Source: Aneurinibacillus sp. Ricciae_BoGa-3 (lineage in GTDB: Bacteria > Bacillota > Bacilli > Aneurinibacillales > Aneurinibacillaceae). Taken from it: a DNA stretch of 64,000 nt. A model generated the notes under the pieces. It did no database searches. It saw only the letters and a list, made by a program, of their open reading frames with translations, and was not told the DNA's origin. The position numbers and the translations under genes were made by a program. How positions within the stretch are numbered: the stretch's first letter is position 1; every line of letters begins with the position of its first letter. The DNA lies in NCBI RefSeq assembly GCF_028421645.1, contig NZ_CP116887.1, positions 1,800,001-1,864,000 of the forward strand. Direction: 5' to 3'. Shown piece after piece: positions 25,275 through 35,074 of this stretch.

Positions 25275-25619
25275 TTGAGTGAGCAAAAACAGCTAACTGT
25301 CCAGGAAATGCAAGATATCGTTGACCGCTACATCGGACAGTTTAAGGAAGGTTATTTTTCTCCATTGGCTATGATGGCTCGCCTTAGTGAAGAGGTTGGG
25401 GAGCTGGCCAGGGAAATTAACCACTACTATGGAGAAAAACCAAAAAAGAAAGATGAAGAAGAAAAGACTATCGATATGGAACTGGCGGATTGTATGTTTA
25501 TCCTTATCTGCTTTGCAAATTCACTTGGTGTAAACCTTGAGGAAGCTTTTCATGCGATGATGCACAAATTCAACACAAGGGATAAAGATCGCTGGACGCG
25601 AAAAGAGGAAACAGAGTAG
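25275..25619 (+). CDS. ypjD: MazG-like nucleotide pyrophosphohydrolase (YpjD)
   Basis: A 114-residue all-helical MazG-type protein. MARLSEEVGELAREINHYYG (33-52) carries the EExxE metal motif and IDMELADCMFILICFANSLGV (65-85) the ExxD part. Such enzymes hydrolyse NTPs to NMP and pyrophosphate. It starts with TTG at 25275 after AAAGGAGG. In B. subtilis it also precedes dapB; it likely heads an operon that runs to birA. Confidence 0.88.
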   Translation: MSEQKQLTVQEMQDIVDRYIGQFKEGYFSPLAMMARLSEEVGELAREINHYYGEKPKKKDEEEKTIDMELADCMFILICFANSLGVNLEEAFHAMMHKFNTRDKDRWTRKEETE

Positions 25620-25675
25620 GCAGATGTACAAGGTTGCCTTTCCCGGAAGCTATCCAGGAGAAAAGGAGAGGGATT

Positions 25676-26476
25676 ATGAGTAAGATTCGAGTAGCAGTGG
25701 CAGGCCCAAGGGGCAGAATGGGTTCGGAAGCCGTAAAAATGATTTTACAGGATGATGAACTGCAGCTAGTCTGTGGGATTGATTATAAACATGAAGGTGA
25801 AGATATCGGGGAGGTACTTGGTTTACAGCCAGCGGGCGCTCCGATTGACATAAACTTTGGACAAGCATTAGCTATACATAAACCAGATGTTGTGGTGGAT
25901 TTTACCACGCCGGACATCGTAAAAGAGAACATGGTGATCGCTATCCGTCACGGTGTGCGTCCGGTGGTTGGCACGACAGGGCTTTCACCTGACGATATCA
26001 AAGAACTCGACGAATTGTGCCGCAACCACAATACTGGCGCGATCATCGCGCCGAATTTTGCCATTGGCGCTGTACTTATGATGAAGTTTGCCCAGGAGGC
26101 AGCGAAGTACATGCCACATGTGGAAATTATCGAACAGCACCACGATCGAAAACTGGATGCACCATCCGGAACAGCGGTTAAAACGGCCGAAATGATTCGG
26201 GAAGCCCGACAGGAACTTAAACAGGGACACCCGGACGAGAAAGAAGTGCTGGATGGCGCCCGTGGCGCCTATTACGGCGGTTTTCGGATTCACAGTGTCC
26301 GTCTCCCGGGCCTGGTTGCCCATCAGGAAGTTATTTTCGGGGCAGTTGGCCAGACGCTGACCATTCGCCACGATTCCATAAATCGTGAATCTTTCATGCC
26401 TGGTGTGAACCTTGCCGTGAAAGAAGTGATGAAGCGTACGGCACTTATATATGGCCTAGAAAAAATCATGGTATAA
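25676..26476 (+). CDS. dapB: 4-Hydroxy-tetrahydrodipicolinate reductase
   Basis: A 266-residue NAD(P)H enzyme of lysine and diaminopimelate synthesis, which also feeds spore dipicolinate. The Rossmann loop [13 protein letters not shown] is at 7-19. The catalytic [15 protein letters not shown] is near 152-166. ATG 25676 has AAGGAGAGGG upstream; the open frame starts earlier, but without a site. Confidence 0.97.
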   Translation: MSKIRVAVAGPRGRMGSEAVKMILQDDELQLVCGIDYKHEGEDIGEVLGLQPAGAPIDINFGQALAIHKPDVVVDFTTPDIVKENMVIAIRHGVRPVVGTTGLSPDDIKELDELCRNHNTGAIIAPNFAIGAVLMMKFAQEAAKYMPHVEIIEQHHDRKLDAPSGTAVKTAEMIREARQELKQGHPDEKEVLDGARGAYYGGFRIHSVRLPGLVAHQEVIFGAVGQTLTIRHDSINRESFMPGVNLAVKEVMKRTALIYGLEKIMV

Positions 26477-26490
26477 AGGAGTCGTTGACA

Positions 26491-26928
26491 ATGAATATTG
26501 CCCTTATCGCCCACGATAATAAAAAAAATGAAATGGTAAATTTCGCGATTGCTTACAAGGATATACTCAAGGAACATACGGTTTATGCAACAGGAACAAC
26601 TGGCAAACGCATCATGGACGCTGCCGGGTTAACTATCACAAGAGTGCTATCCGGTCCGCTCGGCGGCGATCAACAGATCGGCGCTTTAATCGCGCAGGAT
26701 GAGATGGATCTGGTTATTTTTCTGCGGGATCCGTTAACAGCCCAGCCGCATGAACCTGATATTACCGCGCTGCTTCGCCTCTGCGATGTCCATAGCATTC
26801 CGCTTGCCACCAACATTGCCACCGCTGAAATGCTTATCCGTGCCCTCCAGCAGGGGAATTTCGGCTGGAGAGAAACAAAAGATAAGTATAAAGGAGAGAA
26901 TGGGGCAAATGGCACCACAGTTATTTGA
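26491..26928 (+). CDS. mgsA: Methylglyoxal synthase
   Basis: A 145-residue enzyme that turns dihydroxyacetone phosphate into methylglyoxal, a bypass of lower glycolysis under phosphate limitation. [12 protein letters not shown] opens the protein. YATGTTG and [16 protein letters not shown] hold phosphate-binding and catalytic residues, and [15 protein letters not shown] is the family signature. ATG 26491 lies 8 nt after AAAGGAG. Downstream bshB1 overlaps by 29 nt; methylglyoxal detoxification depends on low-molecular thiols, so the pairing with bacillithiol genes makes sense. Confidence 0.96.
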   Translation: MNIALIAHDNKKNEMVNFAIAYKDILKEHTVYATGTTGKRIMDAAGLTITRVLSGPLGGDQQIGALIAQDEMDLVIFLRDPLTAQPHEPDITALLRLCDVHSIPLATNIATAEMLIRALQQGNFGWRETKDKYKGENGANGTTVI

Positions 26929-27637
26929 GGAAGTAGACATACTCGCTTTTGGCGCCCATCCGGATGATGTTGAAATAGGTGCGGGCGGCGTGCTGCATCA
27001 GCTAGCGCGGCAGGGAAAAAAAGTTGTCATCTGCGATTTGACACTGGCTGAACTATCGTCAAACGGGACAGTTGAGCGCCGGCAGCAGGAAGCCGCTGCA
27101 GCAGACAGGCAGTTGGGGATATACAGACGCGTAAATCTCGGGCTTCCTGACCGCGGCCTTCGCATGTCCGATGAACACATTCGGCCACTGGTTCAAGTCA
27201 TCCGTACGTTTCGGCCGGCCACGGTCTTCGCACCATTCTGGAAGGATCGGCACCCGGACCACGAGATGTGTGCGGCGCTTGTCAAAGAGGCAGTCTTCAA
27301 TGCAAAGATAAGAAAATATGAAATAGCGGATGGGATAGATTCCTTGCCAGCACACCAGGTTGGGCAGCTCTTTCACTACTTTATTAATGATAGTATAGAA
27401 CCTCAATTTATGATGGATATCAGTGAAGATATCGAAGCAAAAATGGCGGCTCTCGCCTCGTACCGCTCCCAGTTTGAAATCAGCGATGGCTCCGTAGCCA
27501 CCCCTTTAACGGAAGGATACCTCAAGAGAGTCCGCGCCAGGGAATATGGATTTGGACAGGCGGCCAGTGTGGCATATGCAGAAGGCTTTGTCGCTTCGAC
27601 GCCTCTTCTGCTTTCGGTGTTGCCGGGAAAGGACTAA
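26900..27637 (+). CDS. bshB1: Bacillithiol deacetylase BshB1
   Basis: A 245-residue LmbE/PIG-L-type zinc deacetylase that removes the acetyl group from GlcNAc-malate, the second step of bacillithiol synthesis. The zinc motif [13 protein letters not shown] is near 16-28 and RHPDHEMC holds the later ligand. ATG 26900 lies 3 nt after AAGGAG and ATG 26909 lies 12 nt after it; both are imperfect. It overlaps the end of mgsA. Confidence 0.93.
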   Translation: MGQMAPQLFEEVDILAFGAHPDDVEIGAGGVLHQLARQGKKVVICDLTLAELSSNGTVERRQQEAAAADRQLGIYRRVNLGLPDRGLRMSDEHIRPLVQVIRTFRPATVFAPFWKDRHPDHEMCAALVKEAVFNAKIRKYEIADGIDSLPAHQVGQLFHYFINDSIEPQFMMDISEDIEAKMAALASYRSQFEISDGSVATPLTEGYLKRVRAREYGFGQAASVAYAEGFVASTPLLLSVLPGKD

Positions 27638-27641
27638 ACGG

Positions 27642-28763
27642 ATGAAAATTGGGATTACGTGTTACCCCTCAGTGGGTGGTTCGGGAGTGGTTGCAACCGA
27701 ACTGGGCAAACTGCTGGCGGAGAAAGGACATATTGTCCACTTTATTACTTCAGGCATGCCATTCCGCTTGGGAAAGTATTACCGCAACATTTATTTTCAT
27801 GAGGTGGATGTAAGCAGCTATGCTGTGTTTCAATACCCGCCCTATGATTTGACGCTGGCCAGCCGCATGGCACAGGTAGCGGAAACCGAGAAACTTGATC
27901 TCCTTCACGTGCACTACGCGGTACCCCATGCCATATCGGCTTATCTGGCTAAACAAATGGTCGGCGATCACTTGAAAGTTGTAACAACCCTGCACGGGAC
28001 GGATATTACGGTACTTGCAAACGACCATACTTTAAAAGATATTATCCGCTTCGGGATTGAACAAAGCGATGCGGTAACCGCAGTTTCAAATAATCTAATT
28101 GAAGAAACCAGGAAGGTGCTTCAAGTCAAGCGGCCGATTGATCGGGTGTATAATTTTATAGATAGAAGACATTACTATCCACACGAAGACATGTGTGATG
28201 TACGCAAAGAATATGCGCCGAACGGGGAGAAAGTGTTTATACATATTTCAAACTTCCGCCAGGTCAAGCGGGTACCAGATGTTGTCCGTGTTTTTAAAAA
28301 GGTAAGGGATCAAATACCTGCTAAACTGATGCTGATTGGGGAAGGGCCGGAACTGCCTGTAGCGCGTGATATGGCATACGAGCTGGGGATAGCGGATGAT
28401 TTAATCTTTTTGGGCAAACAAGACAGCGTTGCATGTGTGCTGTCGATGGCGGATATTATGCTGCTTCCTTCGGGCCAGGAGAGCTTTGGGCTTGTCGCGC
28501 TTGAGGCGATGGCGTGCGGAAAACCGGTTATAGCCAGCAATGCAGGCGGGCTGCCGGAAGTCATTGAACATGGCGTTACTGGCTTCACCCTGCCGATCGG
28601 CGATATTGATGCTATGGCAGAAAAGGCGCTCGAGCTCGTCCAAAACGAAGATACATACAAACGATTGTCTCATGCTTCAATGGAGAGGGCGAACAGCGTA
28701 TTCTCTCACGAAATTATAACGGAACAGTATGAGGCGGTGTACAGGCGGGTGCTGGAAGGGTGA
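27642..28763 (+). CDS. bshA: N-acetyl-alpha-D-glucosaminyl L-malate synthase BshA
   Basis: A 373-residue GT4-family glycosyltransferase making GlcNAc-malate, the first step of bacillithiol synthesis. MKIGITCYPSVGGSGVVATELG is the N-terminal acceptor-domain signature. FISHNFRQ-like HISNFRQVKRVPDV and PSGQESFGLVALEAMACGKPVI carry the nucleotide-sugar site. It starts 4 nt after bshB1. Confidence 0.95.
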   Translation: MKIGITCYPSVGGSGVVATELGKLLAEKGHIVHFITSGMPFRLGKYYRNIYFHEVDVSSYAVFQYPPYDLTLASRMAQVAETEKLDLLHVHYAVPHAISAYLAKQMVGDHLKVVTTLHGTDITVLANDHTLKDIIRFGIEQSDAVTAVSNNLIEETRKVLQVKRPIDRVYNFIDRRHYYPHEDMCDVRKEYAPNGEKVFIHISNFRQVKRVPDVVRVFKKVRDQIPAKLMLIGEGPELPVARDMAYELGIADDLIFLGKQDSVACVLSMADIMLLPSGQESFGLVALEAMACGKPVIASNAGGLPEVIEHGVTGFTLPIGDIDAMAEKALELVQNEDTYKRLSHASMERANSVFSHEIITEQYEAVYRRVLEG

Positions 28764-28844
28764 TGTACCGGGTGTTTTTCACCTGAACCAAACAGGGACT
28801 GGCAGTACATATGACAGTAACGGAAGGGGATGGAGGGAAACTTC

Positions 28845-30110
28845 ATGAGAAACCTTGTATCAGCTGGCCGCTGCCTTTTAGAGCAACTGGAACGAGCCGG
28901 ACACACTGCTTTTTTTGTCGGGGGCTATGTACGCGATCATTTCTTGAACCGCCCGATCCATGATTTAGATGTTGCCACATCAGCTAAGCCGGAAGAAGTT
29001 ATGGCCTTGTTTGAACGGGTTATCCCTACAGGCATCAAACATGGGACAGTGACAGTGCTCATCGGCGGTGTGCCCATTGAAGTGACAACCTATAGAACGG
29101 AAAGCGGGTATGAAGATTTTCGGCGGCCGGATTCTGTTACATTCGTATCTTCCATTGAAGAGGATTTGGCCAGACGCGATTTTACCATGAATGCCATGGC
29201 GATGGATGCCCGGGGAAAGCTTGTCGACCCATTTGGCGGGCTAAACGATCTGCGCACCAACGTCATCAGGGCTGTAGGCGACCCGGCTACACGCTTTCAA
29301 GAAGATGCGCTTCGCATGCTTCGCGCGCTTCGGTTTGCAAGCCAGCTCTCGTTTTCCATTGAAGAGGACACGTTAACCGCGATCGCTTCACATGCCAGTC
29401 TTATACAGCATGTGGCAGTGGAGCGGATCTACACGGAGTGGAATAAACTGCTAATGGGCGCACAGCCGGACGTGATGCTCATTCTGCTGGTCCAAACAGG
29501 TGCTGCGTCTTATCTGCCGGGATTATCGCGGGTGTTTCAAGAGGCTGAGTCAGCGGCCCGCATCACAAAACTCACGGCTGTACCAAATTGCCGCAGGCTG
29601 TCGAACTGGCCAAGCCTTGCGCTGCGCTGGTGTGCTTTGTTTCTACTCACTGGTATGTCGAGTGAATGCACCGGCATTATGCGCATCCTGCGGAGTGAAA
29701 AAAAGCTGATTGATGAGTGCCGAAACATACTGGAGCTCATCACTCATTGGCGTGCGCTGGCACTCAGCCCTGTAACAAAGGAAATAATAGAAGAGAATTT
29801 AATGAAAGCCCTGCTCCTTCGGCCTGCTGAAATTCTACTGTCTGCAGCATCTTTATACGATTGTTATAGCGCGAAAGACAGCATGCTAGCAGAAAAGATA
29901 AAGCAACTCTCCAGCTTGATGAAAATTAAAAATCTCGGTGAGTTGGCTTTGACAGGCAGGGATTTGCAAGAATGCCTGCAGCGCAAGCCTGGAAGCTGGA
30001 TTAGCCAGACGTTGTTGAGGCTTGCCGTTGACGTAAATAAAGAGCGCGTGGCAAATTCTCGGGAATTGTTGCTGACGCATGCAAGGATGGTTGCTAATGA
30101 ATATACGTGA
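28845..30110 (+). CDS. cca: CCA-adding tRNA nucleotidyltransferase
   Basis: A 421-residue class II enzyme that adds or repairs the CCA end of tRNAs without a template. The head domain has FVGGYVRDHFLNRPIHDLDVAT (26-47), whose DLD holds the metal. RRDFTMNAMA and the RFQEDALRMLRALRFASQL motif (near 152) follow. ATG 28845 has GGAGGG about 7 nt upstream. It overlaps birA by 14 nt. Confidence 0.96.
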   Translation: MRNLVSAGRCLLEQLERAGHTAFFVGGYVRDHFLNRPIHDLDVATSAKPEEVMALFERVIPTGIKHGTVTVLIGGVPIEVTTYRTESGYEDFRRPDSVTFVSSIEEDLARRDFTMNAMAMDARGKLVDPFGGLNDLRTNVIRAVGDPATRFQEDALRMLRALRFASQLSFSIEEDTLTAIASHASLIQHVAVERIYTEWNKLLMGAQPDVMLILLVQTGAASYLPGLSRVFQEAESAARITKLTAVPNCRRLSNWPSLALRWCALFLLTGMSSECTGIMRILRSEKKLIDECRNILELITHWRALALSPVTKEIIEENLMKALLLRPAEILLSAASLYDCYSAKDSMLAEKIKQLSSLMKIKNLGELALTGRDLQECLQRKPGSWISQTLLRLAVDVNKERVANSRELLLTHARMVANEYT

Positions 30111-31074
30111 GCAGCTGCTTACATTGTTAAAAGAATCGGGTGAATCCTTTATTTCAGGGGAGGAGATGAGCCGCAGGCTTGGTGTTTCCAGAACGGCAAT
30201 TTGGAAGCATATAGAAGAACTGCGGCAAGAGGGTTACATATTTGAAGCCGTGCGGAGATCCGGTTACCGCCTCCTGTCCTCACCCGACATCACCTCAGCC
30301 GAGGAAATCAAACTTGGACTTCAAGCTTCAGTTTTTGGCCAGCATATTCATTATTATTCTACAATTGATTCGACCCAGAATAAGTGCCAGGAACTTGCCA
30401 AAGCCGGTGCACCAGAAGGTACGCTGGTTATCGCTGATGAGCAGGCAGGGGGAAAAGGCCGGCTTGGCCGCGTCTGGCATGCTCCTGCGGGTAAGAATAT
30501 TTCTATGAGCCTGCTGATTCGGCCGCAGCTTGAGCTCGACCAGTGCCCGCAGATTACGCTGCTTGCCGCGGTGGCGATTGTGGAGACGATCAAAGAACTT
30601 TACAGTATTAATGCGGCGATTAAATGGCCCAATGATGTACTGATTCACGGAAAAAAAGTCTGCGGAATTCTCACGGAATTAAATGCAGAAGCAGACCACG
30701 TAAACTGGCTGATCATCGGGATGGGAATTAATGTTAATACTGAACAACACGAGTTTCCCCCTGGTGTCTCCGAGATTGCAACGTCCATCGCCATACAAAA
30801 AGGGGAAAAAGTACGACGTGTTCCTTTTATACAGGGCGTGCTTCAAAAGCTGGAAGAATTGTATCAGCTATATGTCAATGAAGGGTTTACTCCAGTGCGC
30901 AAGCGTTGGGAAGCAAACGCGATTACGATAGGCAAACGCGTCATTATCCGCACGCTGCAGGGCCAGCTTGAGGGCCTTGCGGAAGGTATTGACGATACAG
31001 GGGTGCTTCTGGTCCGTAAAAATGACGGCACGGTTCAAAAAGTTTACTCCGCTGATGTAGAAATTCAAGCCTAA
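30097..31074 (+). CDS. birA: Biotin protein ligase and biotin repressor
   Basis: A 325-residue bifunctional protein. The N-terminal winged helix (about 5-60, MSRRLGVSRTAIWKHIEELR) makes it a regulator of biotin genes. The catalytic domain from about 80 has GGKGRLGRVWHAPAGKN, the biotinyl-AMP loop, and KWPNDVLIHGKKVCGILTE. The C-terminal SH3-like cap ends at 325. Start at ATG 30097, inside cca. It is the last gene before a promoter and leader. Confidence 0.95.
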   Translation: MNIREQLLTLLKESGESFISGEEMSRRLGVSRTAIWKHIEELRQEGYIFEAVRRSGYRLLSSPDITSAEEIKLGLQASVFGQHIHYYSTIDSTQNKCQELAKAGAPEGTLVIADEQAGGKGRLGRVWHAPAGKNISMSLLIRPQLELDQCPQITLLAAVAIVETIKELYSINAAIKWPNDVLIHGKKVCGILTELNAEADHVNWLIIGMGINVNTEQHEFPPGVSEIATSIAIQKGEKVRRVPFIQGVLQKLEELYQLYVNEGFTPVRKRWEANAITIGKRVIIRTLQGQLEGLAEGIDDTGVLLVRKNDGTVQKVYSADVEIQA

Positions 31075-31086
31075 ATACGATTTTTC

Positions 31087-31095
31087 TGGTATAAT
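31087..31095 (+). promoter_or_regulatory. Extended -10 promoter upstream of panB
   Basis: TGGTATAAT is a perfect extended -10, 16 nt after the birA stop. No good -35 is seen, which extended -10 promoters can do without. Confidence 0.6.
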
Positions 31096-31102
31096 CCAGC
31101 TA

Positions 31103-31334
31103 AGGGCTGTATCCTTCGGGAATGGCACCACAATGAATAGAGAAAACGAAAACAATACAGAATCTGCTCTGAGCCTGTTTAGAAGGACCGAGACAGAAGG
31201 AAATAGAAGATATCATGCTATGTGGCATGTTTTTTCACGCCTTCTCAATCGGAGAAGGCGTTTTTGATCGTCTTCACGAACCTCTGCATCCATCCAAACG
31301 GTCTCAATGCGGTATACAAAAGGAGGCTTCTTAC
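31103..31334 (+). promoter_or_regulatory. panBCD leader with two tandem terminators
   Basis: About 230 nt lie between the promoter and panB. Terminator one is CATGC (31214-31218) with GCATG (31225-31229), then six T. Terminator two is CGCCTTCTC (31238-31246) with GAGAAGGCG (31252-31260), then five T. AGAAG(G) occurs three times upstream (near 31182, 31194 and 31206) and could pair with CCTTCT of terminator two as an antiterminator. This looks like an attenuator or a leader that also yields a short RNA. I do not recognise a known riboswitch. Confidence 0.55.
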
Positions 31335-32189
31335 GTGTCCCAACCAATCACAACGGCAAGTTTAAAAGAAATGAAGAAAAACAGGCAGCCCATTGTCATG
31401 CTTACCGCTTATGATTACCCTTCTGCAAAGCTGGCGGATGAGGCCGGGGTCGATATGATTCTGGTGGGGGATTCATTGGGCATGGTTGTTTTGGGTTATG
31501 AATCAACAATCCCCGTGACCATGGAGGATATGATTCACCACACGAAAGCAGTTAACCGTGGTGTTAAACAGGCATTTGTTGTAACAGATTTGCCGTTTAT
31601 GACTTACCACGGCACGGTAGAAGAAGGCCTCCGCAATGCAGGCCGCCTGGTGCAGGAGGGCGGTGCAAAAGCGGTGAAGATGGAAGGCGGGCAAGAACTC
31701 GTACCGCTTATCCGCCGCTGTACCCAGGCCGGAATTCCAGTGGTCGGCCATATCGGCCTAACCCCGCAGTCAGTGCACCAGCTTGGCGGATACAAGGTAC
31801 AGGGCAAAACACCCGAAGCTGCCCAGCGCCTGCTGGACGATGCGCTCGCATTGGAAGAAGCCGGAGCGTTTATGATCGTTATGGAATGTGTTCCCCGCCA
31901 GCTTGCACAGCTCATTACCGAACGGCTTGCCATTCCAACGATCGGGATCGGAGCCGGAGTGGAATGCGATGGACAAGTATTGGTTTATCATGACATCTTG
32001 ACATACGGAAGCGGTGGGCATGTTCCGAAGTTTGTGAAGAAGTACGCGGATATTGGTGTGGACGTAAAGGACGCGGTATCCAGATACGCCGCAGAGGTCC
32101 GCAGCAGGCAATTTCCGCAGGAGGTCCATACCTTTACAATGAAAGAGGAACTCATCGAGCAATTATACGGAGAAGGTGTAAAACAATGA
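31335..32189 (+). CDS. panB: 3-Methyl-2-oxobutanoate hydroxymethyltransferase
   Basis: A 284-residue TIM-barrel enzyme that makes ketopantoate from 2-oxoisovalerate and methylene-[22 protein letters not shown] (20-38) and [12 protein letters not shown] contain the metal-binding residues, and AVKMEGG and [19 protein letters not shown] are signatures. GTG 31335 has AGGAGG 8 nt upstream. It overlaps panC by ATGA. Confidence 0.96.
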   Translation: MSQPITTASLKEMKKNRQPIVMLTAYDYPSAKLADEAGVDMILVGDSLGMVVLGYESTIPVTMEDMIHHTKAVNRGVKQAFVVTDLPFMTYHGTVEEGLRNAGRLVQEGGAKAVKMEGGQELVPLIRRCTQAGIPVVGHIGLTPQSVHQLGGYKVQGKTPEAAQRLLDDALALEEAGAFMIVMECVPRQLAQLITERLAIPTIGIGAGVECDGQVLVYHDILTYGSGGHVPKFVKKYADIGVDVKDAVSRYAAEVRSRQFPQEVHTFTMKEELIEQLYGEGVKQ

Positions 32190-33064
32190 GGATGATTAAA
32201 TCCATCAAGGAACTACGGGAAGCGCTATGCGGTGAGCGAAATAAAAATAAAACCATCGGTCTGGTACCTACGATGGGATTCCTGCACGAGGGCCATATGA
32301 GTCTGGTCGATCGGGCGAAACAAACATGCGATATTGTGGTGATGAGCATTTTTGTTAACCCGATCCAGTTTGGGCCTAATGAAGATTTAGCCAGCTATCC
32401 GCGTGATCTGGAAAGGGATACTGCGCTTGCTTCAGCCCGGGGGGTGGATTACCTGTTTACGCCTTCCGTATCGGAAATGTATCCGACTGTAAACAAAACA
32501 ACCGTCACGGTAAGCGATGTAACGGAGTCTTTATGCGGGGCTTCCCGTCCAGGGCATTTCGATGGAGTGGCGACAGTTGTGACCAAATTATTCAACATCG
32601 TCCAGCCTGCGTACGCCTTTTTCGGGATGAAGGACGCGCAGCAGGTGGCAATCATTATGCAAATGGTTGACGATTTAAATATGCCGGTTACCATTGTTCC
32701 CTGCCCGATTGTTAGGGAAAAGGATGGGCTCGCGTTAAGCTCGCGCAATGTTTATTTAAATGAAGAACAGCGCCGCCAGGCACTTGTGCTCTCAAGAGCG
32801 ATTAACGAAGCGAAGGATGCTTATGCAGGCGGCGAAAAATCAGCTGAAGCCTTGAAGGAATTGATTGTATCCGTTATTTCGCACAGTCCGCTGGCAGATA
32901 TTGATTATGTTGAAATCCGCAATTACCCTTCTCTTACAGAAGCGGCTATAATCAGCGGCCAGGAAGTACTCATTGCACTGGCTGTTCGGTTTGGGAACAC
33001 ACGATTGATTGACAATACAGTTTTGTCACCGGTTAAGGAGGAAGCAGCATGTTTCGCACAATGA
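32186..33064 (+). CDS. panC: Pantothenate synthetase
   Basis: A 292-residue ligase that joins pantoate to beta-alanine with [20 protein letters not shown] (28-44) contains the HxGH nucleotide motif; the serine loop is [13 protein letters not shown]. It overlaps panB by 4 bp and panD by 16 bp. The KMSKS-equivalent loop is intact. Confidence 0.96.
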   Translation: MRMIKSIKELREALCGERNKNKTIGLVPTMGFLHEGHMSLVDRAKQTCDIVVMSIFVNPIQFGPNEDLASYPRDLERDTALASARGVDYLFTPSVSEMYPTVNKTTVTVSDVTESLCGASRPGHFDGVATVVTKLFNIVQPAYAFFGMKDAQQVAIIMQMVDDLNMPVTIVPCPIVREKDGLALSSRNVYLNEEQRRQALVLSRAINEAKDAYAGGEKSAEALKELIVSVISHSPLADIDYVEIRNYPSLTEAAIISGQEVLIALAVRFGNTRLIDNTVLSPVKEEAACFAQ

Positions 33065-33432
33065 TGAAAGCAAAAATCCACCGCGCAACGGTAACAGAAG
33101 CGAATCTTAATTATGTGGGCAGCATTACGATCGATCGGGATATTATCGATGCGGTCGATATTCTGCCAAATGAAAAAGTGCAAATTGTAAACAACAATAA
33201 CGGTGCCCGGCTGGAAACGTATGTGATTGAAGGAGAGCGCGGCAGCGGGGTCATCTGTTTAAATGGAGCAGCAGCCAGGCTGGTGCAGCCTGGAGATGTG
33301 GTTATTATTATCTCCTATGCGATGATGACGAATGAAGAAGCGCATGCTTACAAGCCAAAAGTTGCCATTATGGATGAGAAAAACAAAATCGCCCAACTGA
33401 TTGGCGAAGAGGTTCACGCTACCGTAATGTAA
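33049..33432 (+). CDS. panD: Aspartate 1-decarboxylase proenzyme
   Basis: A 127-residue pyruvoyl enzyme making beta-alanine from aspartate. The self-cleavage site Gly24-Ser25 is in NYVGSITID, and Ser25 becomes the pyruvoyl group. [13 protein letters not shown] is conserved. ATG 33049 has GGAGG 7 nt upstream. It completes panBCD, so pantothenate for CoA can be made from this one operon plus ketopantoate reductase elsewhere. Confidence 0.96.
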   Translation: MFRTMMKAKIHRATVTEANLNYVGSITIDRDIIDAVDILPNEKVQIVNNNNGARLETYVIEGERGSGVICLNGAAARLVQPGDVVIIISYAMMTNEEAHAYKPKVAIMDEKNKIAQLIGEEVHATVM

Positions 33433-33519
33433 TATAATTTTTACCGAATACACATCGTGATAAGCCCTGCCTTCTTGTGACACACTTTATTTAAGGGAAC
33501 AAGAAAGGGGGCTTTTCTT

Positions 33520-34974
33520 TTGCTTTCTGATTATTTCAGTACACTCTCCGGTCAAATCGACCGGATTAATGAAAAATGGAGCGGGTTAACAACTGAACAA
33601 AAAGAAAAGTATTTCTCCCGGATATTGGAATTGCGGGAATTAAGCGATTCCTTTGTTGAAGAATGGCTTACATTTGAAGAAAAGCTGATCAATATCCAGC
33701 GTGTTGCTGAGCAGGATCTTACGATAGATGCACCTAGCGCTTTACAACCGATTACAGCTGAACAGCATGAGTATCATGCAGACGACAGTGAAGTTTATGT
33801 CACACTTCCTATGGCGTCAGCGTTTCGCAAGGGGCAGGGCTATTTTGATTTATCCATGTACGAGGAGTCAGCCCGGTCGTTTGGTCAGTTAATCGAACAA
33901 ATGCCGGACTTATCCATCGCCCGCCTTTTTCTGGCGTTCAGTTTTTTTATCTCGAATGATCTCGAACGAGCCCACCGGCATTTCCGTATGCTTGCAGAAA
34001 CATCAGAGGAACCGCTGATACTGGCTGCTGCCTGCAATGCGCTCGGCTGTATTTCGGTTCTTGAAGAAAGAGGCGATCAAGGGATTGTGTGGTTTGACCG
34101 CGCGATACAATATGAACCGCAATTCCAGGATGCCATTTTTAATAAAGCGCTCACCCTTTTTTATGCTCGTGAATGGATCGAATGCCTTACTGTTTTGGAA
34201 AACTTTAAAGAAGAAGACAACGATTTCGAAATCCAGCTTCTGCGGTTTTGTGCCCTGCTGCACAATGGTGAGCGCAGAAAGGCGTTATTTCATCTCCAGA
34301 AAGCCGAACAGTTAACACATAAGAAAAGCAGTGTAAACGACAGAAGGGCAATTGCCCAGGGATATGAACAACTGGGCCTTTTTCAGAGGGCGGCTGAAGC
34401 CTACCGAAACCTGCTGCCCGCTGCACGTAAAGAAGCCTGGATATGGCATGCGCTTGGCTGGTCACTCTGGCAGCATAATAAATCTGAAGAAGCACTTCTC
34501 CATCTTAAGCGGGCTCTGTCTCTTGCTCCCGATAGCGCAGAATATGCCTGCTCCTATGCGTGGATACTGCTGAGAACAGGGCATGCAAATGAAGCTTACC
34601 GGATTTTTTCGCATGTAGCGTGCAGGTGTATGGAGTCCGGCAATCCACTCCCGTTAACACAGGCTGTGGCTTGCGCAGGAAAAATTGAAGCGCTTATGCA
34701 GCTCCAGCCAGGGGATGCTGATAGCATGCGAGAGGCACAGGCAACCGCTGAGCGTCTTCTAAATAACCCGTTGCCTCCCATTCAGGCGCTTGGCCATTAC
34801 GAATGCGGAAAACTGGCCTTGTTAATCGGCAATAAAAAGAGAGCATGGGAACATTTCAGAAGCAGCGACTCATTAATTCGGGAGGCGGAGATGTATGCTG
34901 GCTTTCTTCATTACCTGGATGGAGAGTACACACAGGCTTATACGAAATGGAAAGGCAAGCAGCCGGTTCAATAA
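33520..34974 (+). CDS. TPR-repeat protein between panD and dinG
   Basis: A 484-residue protein that starts with TTG after AAAGGGGG. A charged helical N-terminus of about 90 residues is followed by about ten TPR-like repeats (GYFDLSMYEESARSFGQLIEQ, AIFNKALTLFYAREWIECLT, AWIWHALGWSLWQHNKSEEALLHLKR and others). No signal peptide. Its function is unknown; it may be a scaffold. It is a different protein from the YpiA-like one at 17258. Confidence 0.75.
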   Translation: MLSDYFSTLSGQIDRINEKWSGLTTEQKEKYFSRILELRELSDSFVEEWLTFEEKLINIQRVAEQDLTIDAPSALQPITAEQHEYHADDSEVYVTLPMASAFRKGQGYFDLSMYEESARSFGQLIEQMPDLSIARLFLAFSFFISNDLERAHRHFRMLAETSEEPLILAAACNALGCISVLEERGDQGIVWFDRAIQYEPQFQDAIFNKALTLFYAREWIECLTVLENFKEEDNDFEIQLLRFCALLHNGERRKALFHLQKAEQLTHKKSSVNDRRAIAQGYEQLGLFQRAAEAYRNLLPAARKEAWIWHALGWSLWQHNKSEEALLHLKRALSLAPDSAEYACSYAWILLRTGHANEAYRIFSHVACRCMESGNPLPLTQAVACAGKIEALMQLQPGDADSMREAQATAERLLNNPLPPIQALGHYECGKLALLIGNKKRAWEHFRSSDSLIREAEMYAGFLHYLDGEYTQAYTKWKGKQPVQ

Positions 34975-34991
34975 GAGCCGGTGCTTTTTTT
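34963..34991 (+). terminator. Terminator after the TPR gene
   Basis: CCGGTTC (34963-34969) and GAGCCGG (34975-34981), with one G-U, then TGC and seven T. The left arm lies within the coding end. Confidence 0.8.
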
Positions 34992-35074
34992 CTTGCACTT
35001 CGAGACGTGGTGCTTCAAAATATAGAAGTACCCTGCTTTCGAATAAGCGAAAGAGGCTTTTTGAGGTGAATTAG

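Noticed and set aside
31110..31140. GGGAATGGCACCAC in the panB leader resembling a T-box sequence
   Set aside because: It lacks the AGGGTGGNACC core and the spacing to a terminator and specifier loop; panB is not a usual T-box target.
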